Shown here: positions 60,299-64,000 of the stretch, piece after piece
Layout: the number at the start of each line of letters is the position of its first letter
How positions within the stretch are numbered: position 1 is the stretch's first letter
Assembly: GCA_002633025.1 (NCBI GenBank)
Contig: NMRB01000247.1
Coordinates: forward strand, 357,031-421,030
DNA length: 64,000 nucleotides
Origin: Notospermus geniculatus
Taxonomy: Eukaryota; Nemertea; Pilidiophora; Heteronemertea; Lineidae
Direction of reading: 5' to 3'
The notes under the pieces: generated by a model
What the model was told of the DNA's origin: nothing
What the model saw: the letters and a program-made list of their open reading frames with translations, nothing else
Databases searched by the model: none
Made by a program: the position numbers and the translations under genes

Positions 60299-63200
60299 TT
60301 ACTTATTTCTGGCCGATTCTATCAGAACTGGTGCATTTGGTAACACTGTAGCAAGTGTCCTTTCCCCAAGAAGTTCCACATAAACCTGTGACCCTGATTT
60401 ACTCAGCTCAAGGGGGACGTACGCCATGGCTAAACTCGCCTTTACTTGGTATCCATAGGCACCAGAGGTAGTCATACCCACAACCTGAAATATAAAGCAT
60501 AGGTGTACCATGGACATACTGTATTTACATCAAGATCACTTCAAACTTTCCAAAAGGTGTCAACATCATACATCAAGATCAAGTTGAGATCCATCCCCTA
60601 TAAGCAAACCCTCCTGTGGAGGAGCACCCTATATAAGTAAACCCTCCTGTACGTGGAGCATCACCCATTAAGCTTGCAGTCCCTACCTTATCTTGATACC
60701 ATACTGTTTCATTTCCTTCAGGGTCAACATCAGATGTATCAACCTTCATCATCACCAACTTCTTCTCCAAGCCATCGGCTTTAATCATTCGGAGAGCTTC
60801 TTTACCGATGAAGTTGGCTGGCTGTAATGAAAGTAATCATCATCATCATCATTGTAGCCACCTTATTCTTGGATATCTCCCTGGGTCGTTGCCTCTATAT
60901 ATCATGGTCAGCCTGCTTTGCATCATTCCTGAACTTAGGTCGCATTTGCACAAATCTTTATCCTGGGTGACATTTCGTATATTGACCTGGCAAACTCAAA
61001 CCCCTCGTGTAGGCCTCTATCATATTGTAGTCCAAGGGCTCAGCAATGTCACCCTAGATAGCCAAGATTGATCACCCAGGACGACACTGACATGCCCCCC
61101 GCCCCCCCCCCATTCATAAGCTCACCTTCTTTAATTTGATAAAGAAATCTAATCCAGCTTCAAATGGGTTTCTGTCAACTGTCAACTGAAAACATACATC
61201 AGTCATGAGTCTGTGTCTTTGTGTTGACAAATCATTATGATCAAGATCGGCACTAGAAAGTAGATCCTTCAATCAGGACACCTGTATCAAGGACACCAAA
61301 TCTCCACCCCAAATTTCTATTCACATTTTGACCTCTGTTGCCAGGACACCTCTCAATTAAGGATTGTGCCTCCGTCGGTCCCCAAGGTGCCCTCAATGTG
61401 AGGTTCTACTGTAGCCTAAGCCTACTAATAACGGATGATATACTCAAGAGTGGTGAAATCCATCAATCTCTCTGAACTATCATTATAGCTTAGCCATTTC
61501 TTTCCTCTCACCTCACTTATCCAACTCCTGAAGCCTTTCTCCATCCTCATGGAGTTAAGGGCATAAGTACCAAAGTCTCCAATACCATATTCTTTCCCAG
61601 CATTTTCAAGAGCTTCGTAGAGTTTCAATGTGTCAGCTGGTTTGTGGTACAACTCCCAACCTAGTTCACCTGCAAATCAAATAAGAATATGATGTCCAAT
61701 GTCCAATATCCAACCCAAAGACGAAAGACCGTGACATACCTGTGTATGATATTCTCATGGCTTTAACCTTGATTCCAGCCAGCTCGATATCTTTGGTGTT
61801 GAGGAATTTAAAAGTGTTATTGTTCATATCTGTGGTGGTTAACTTTGAGAGTATTTCCCTGGATTTTGGTCCAGCGATACCAAGACAAGCCACGTCATCT
61901 GTAACATTTGTGATGCTGACATCATAGTTCCAATCTGCTGCCTTTTCTTCAACCCATCTGAAACATGGAGAAAAAAATACCGGTACTTGGAAATGGATGT
62001 AAATTTGAAAGTACATATCTCTGCATGAGATTTATGCTTTTGCAGAAATATCTCATACACTAGGTTGCCTGTTGTAACCCTGTATTGAGTAGCTGGGCAG
62101 TTGATGTTTGCACTCCTGAAAAAAAGCATGTTTTAAAAAAAGGTGACCTCCATTAAAGACTAGACATGTTAGATGATTCCTTACCTGATATCATGTTGTT
62201 CAGACCCTGATCCAGTTATACAGAAGAAGTGATTTGAAGCGAGAGTCGTGACTGTCAGCTCGGCATACACTGTACCCCGCGATGTCAACATGTGACTGAT
62301 GTTGGTGTGACCAACCTGAATGAAAGATGGAATAGAAGTAATCATTTGTCCATGTTCATAAATTCTTTGCTGTAATTCTTAAGACAAGCATGGGTAAAAA
62401 AATATTGCTTACCTTTGGCAGTTTATTGGCCAGTAACAGATCCATCAACTTGGCAGCATCTTTTCCTTTCACTTCAAACTTTCCAAAAGGTGTCAAGTCT
62501 ATTATACCAGCTCTCTCTAGCACCATGTCAACTTCCCGACCAACCGGTTCAAACCAGTTGGTTCTCCTGAAGCTCGGCTTGTAGCCAGCCTCATCACCTG
62601 GTAGTGCAAACCAGTTGGGTTGTTCCCATCCTGGAAGATAAGGCAATATGACTCGGTGCGGATACAAGGAGGGGTACACCCGGTGCCACGCCCCCTTAAG
62701 GCCAACAAATCTATGAAATCGACTGTGAAATTCTGAAATTTGGAGCAAATCATTGAAATTCACCGCAGATTTCAATGTTTCTAGCACAGTGCCCCCCTCT
62801 TTTCCAAAATCGTGGATCCACCCCTGACTTGATACTTGGAATATTGGATTCTATGGATAATGAAATATAAATAAATGTTGAATGGCTAGTCTTAATCATG
62901 ACAATCTGCTGGGCCTGCAACTCTCACAGGTTTGTGATAAAGAGTCCTTTTTCGCTTGAAATTGCGAAGGGATTATTTACCATGATGGAATCCCATTTCT
63001 GCACCCTTGTCGAGGAGATGCTGATACACTCCACTTATGCGACTCGTCGGTCTCCCACCCTCTCGCTCCTCCTTCGGGTAACCAAGTAAGTTATTCAGAC
63101 CGTATGATTCGCGACACTTGGCAAACACGTATTTCCTGGAAAATGATGACAAAGTATGAAATCTCAGGAAATTCTATTCACTCCATCTGAGGTGGAGAGT

Positions 63201-63476
63201 ACCTACAGGATCAAATCGATTGAGTTCTGTGGAAAGACTGATGTATGACAGTTATTTTCCCCTTGCTTGATGAATGAACCATCCCCAAACATATGTAACT
63301 GTGAATGCTTCCAGATGTAACAACAGGGGTTTCCTTATTACATCAGCGCAGAGCACTTAATAGAGCTACTGGTACTTTACTATCTTACTGGTCTGTCCAT
63401 TTGCCATATCTGTTCGGGTCGGTTTCAACCAGCTCATATGGAGGCTCTCCGTGTATGATCCAGTCCGCCAAGTACC
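60299..63476 (-). CDS. DMGDH: DMGDH, dimethylglycine dehydrogenase (C-terminal exons)
   Basis: DMGDH is a mitochondrial flavoenzyme converting dimethylglycine to sarcosine; its C-terminal half is a folate-binding GcvT-type domain. Exons 63476-63389, 63135-62981, 62630-62413, 62315-62185, 61957-61740, 61669-61512, 61185-61126, 60821-60687 and 60484-60299 give the last 448 residues in consistent phase. Landmarks are [118 protein letters not shown] and TTSGAYGY, ending SARNK. The N-terminal FAD-binding half lies beyond the window, or past the N at 63827. The identification against the paralogue SARDH rests on the RESYG...GYPKEER and [11 protein letters not shown] blocks. Confidence 0.93.
61254..61413. 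mobile_element. MITE in DMGDH intron, second copy
   Basis: Counterpart of 58977-59129 in the other duplication unit; both ends are decayed. Confidence 0.5.
62700..62828. repeat. Dispersed repeat, copy 2
   Basis: It matches 3010-3139 in the same orientation and lies in a DMGDH intron. It ends GATCCACCCCTGAC, like the end of copy 1. Confidence 0.65.
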
Positions 63477-63500
63477 CTGATAACATTGACTCGTGGAAAA

Positions 63501-63692
63501 CACGTGAAAAACACGTCTCACGACACATGGAAAACACGCCTTTTTGTCACGTGAAAACCACGACTTTTTGCACAAACGCGCCACGTGAAAAAGCACCCGG
63601 GATTACCACGTGTTATCCACGTGTCATATTCACATGTCTTACACGAGTTTTTCACATCTCTTACACGTGTTCTGGAACGTGATATCCACGTG
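63501..63692. repeat. Cluster of seven CACGTG palindromes
   Basis: CACGTG occurs at 63501, 63548, 63582, 63607, 63618, 63664 and 63687, with several one-base variants (CACATG, ACGTCT, CACGAG) between. The left half favours CACGTGAAAA and the right half CCACGTGT, giving loose inverted symmetry. It sits in a DMGDH intron, just upstream of the exon at 63389-63476 in transcription order. Confidence 0.6.
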
Positions 63693-63827
63693 TTTTTTTA
63701 ACTTTTTTTATTGGTTAATAGAACTTCACAAAAAATCTGACCCGATATCAAGATCAGCAAAATAAGCCTTGTAATATTCATACAAGGGCAACTCCACTTG
63801 TGAGTAGAGTCGACTTTATAGTTATAN

Positions 63828-64000
63828 CACTCCACTTATGCGACTCGTTGGTCTCCCACCTTCTCGCTCCTCCTTCGGGTAACCAAGTAAGTTATTCAGA
63901 CCGTATGATTCTCGACACTTTGCAAACACATATTTCCTGGAAAATGATGACAAAGTATGAAATCTCAGGAAATTCTATTCACTCCATCTGAGGTGGACAC
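63828..64000 (-). pseudogene. DMGDH: Second copy of a DMGDH exon after the N at 63827
   Basis: This repeats 63027-63200 almost exactly, beginning inside the exon that encodes [17 protein letters not shown] and running into its upstream intron. It is the start of the next contig, probably the other haplotype, cut by the window end. Confidence 0.75.

Larger units (their letters stand above)
57983..62561. repeat. 2.28-kb tandem duplication of the DMGDH 3' end
   Basis: Units 57983-60262 and 60263-62561 are collinear, with seven shared exons and introns. The junction lies within the sequence CCAGTTGG/AGCGGAAAG. There are scattered substitutions and indels but no N at this junction, unlike the other duplications in the window. 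Confidence 0.85.

Noticed and set aside
62040-62125. Possible extra DMGDH exon reading [13 protein letters not shown] after a TTTTTTCAG
   Set aside because: The neighbouring exons join perfectly without it (HDIR then WVEEK), matching the known protein. No good donor keeps the frame.

Overview
The window is nuclear DNA from an animal. Genes are split by GT-AG introns, 3' ends carry AATAAA signals, and spliced products match conserved metazoan proteins. Scattered AGGCCTA and ACATGTA words, many short inverted-repeat transposons, very high allelic divergence and a TICAM-like TIR adaptor suggest a marine invertebrate deuterostome (echinoderm, hemichordate or cephalochordate). The species cannot be fixed from the sequence alone.

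Layout. 1-3.9 kb: no recognised gene, two short inverted-repeat elements. 3.96-6.23 kb (-): PHAX, snRNA export adaptor, four exons. 6.2-8.0 kb: a non-coding segment present twice around a single N. 9.1-10.8 and 14.05-15.7 kb (+): two near-identical copies of a TIR adaptor with a C-terminal RHIM-like motif (TICAM/TRIF-like). The copies lie in a 4-5 kb duplication that also meets at a single N. 19.3-23.7 kb (-): MPHOSPH10, U3 snoRNP/SSU processome protein, eleven exons. 24.5-25.8 kb (-): CIAO2A, cytosolic Fe-S assembly, five exons. A head-to-head promoter follows at 25.83-26.29 kb. 26.2-57.35 kb (+): one large gene. A 5' UTR exon and five constant coding exons (288 codons, acidic, no recognised domain) are followed by ten large single-exon C2H2 zinc-finger ORFs. 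58.0-63.5 kb (-): 3' exons of DMGDH (mitochondrial dimethylglycine dehydrogenase), with a 2.28-kb tandem copy of its 3' end.

The main discovery is the zinc-finger locus. All ten finger ORFs begin at a good 3' splice site in the same phase as the single upstream donor at 30335/30336. Each ends in its own stop codon, and several have their own AATAAA. This is the architecture of Drosophila lola and mod(mdg4): one common N-terminus joined to one of about ten alternative DNA-binding C-termini. Here the constant part is not a BTB domain. Three finger exons share a distinctive linker, so the array probably grew by exon duplication.

Much of the remaining structure is assembly and polymorphism. Four of the seven single N characters (7217, 13803, 51706, 63827) separate two copies of the same sequence, most simply uncollapsed haplotypes. 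Comparing copies exposes transposon insertions present on one copy only (6467-6668, 17384-18661) and a strongly divergent patch between the TIR and RHIM-like motif of the adaptor.
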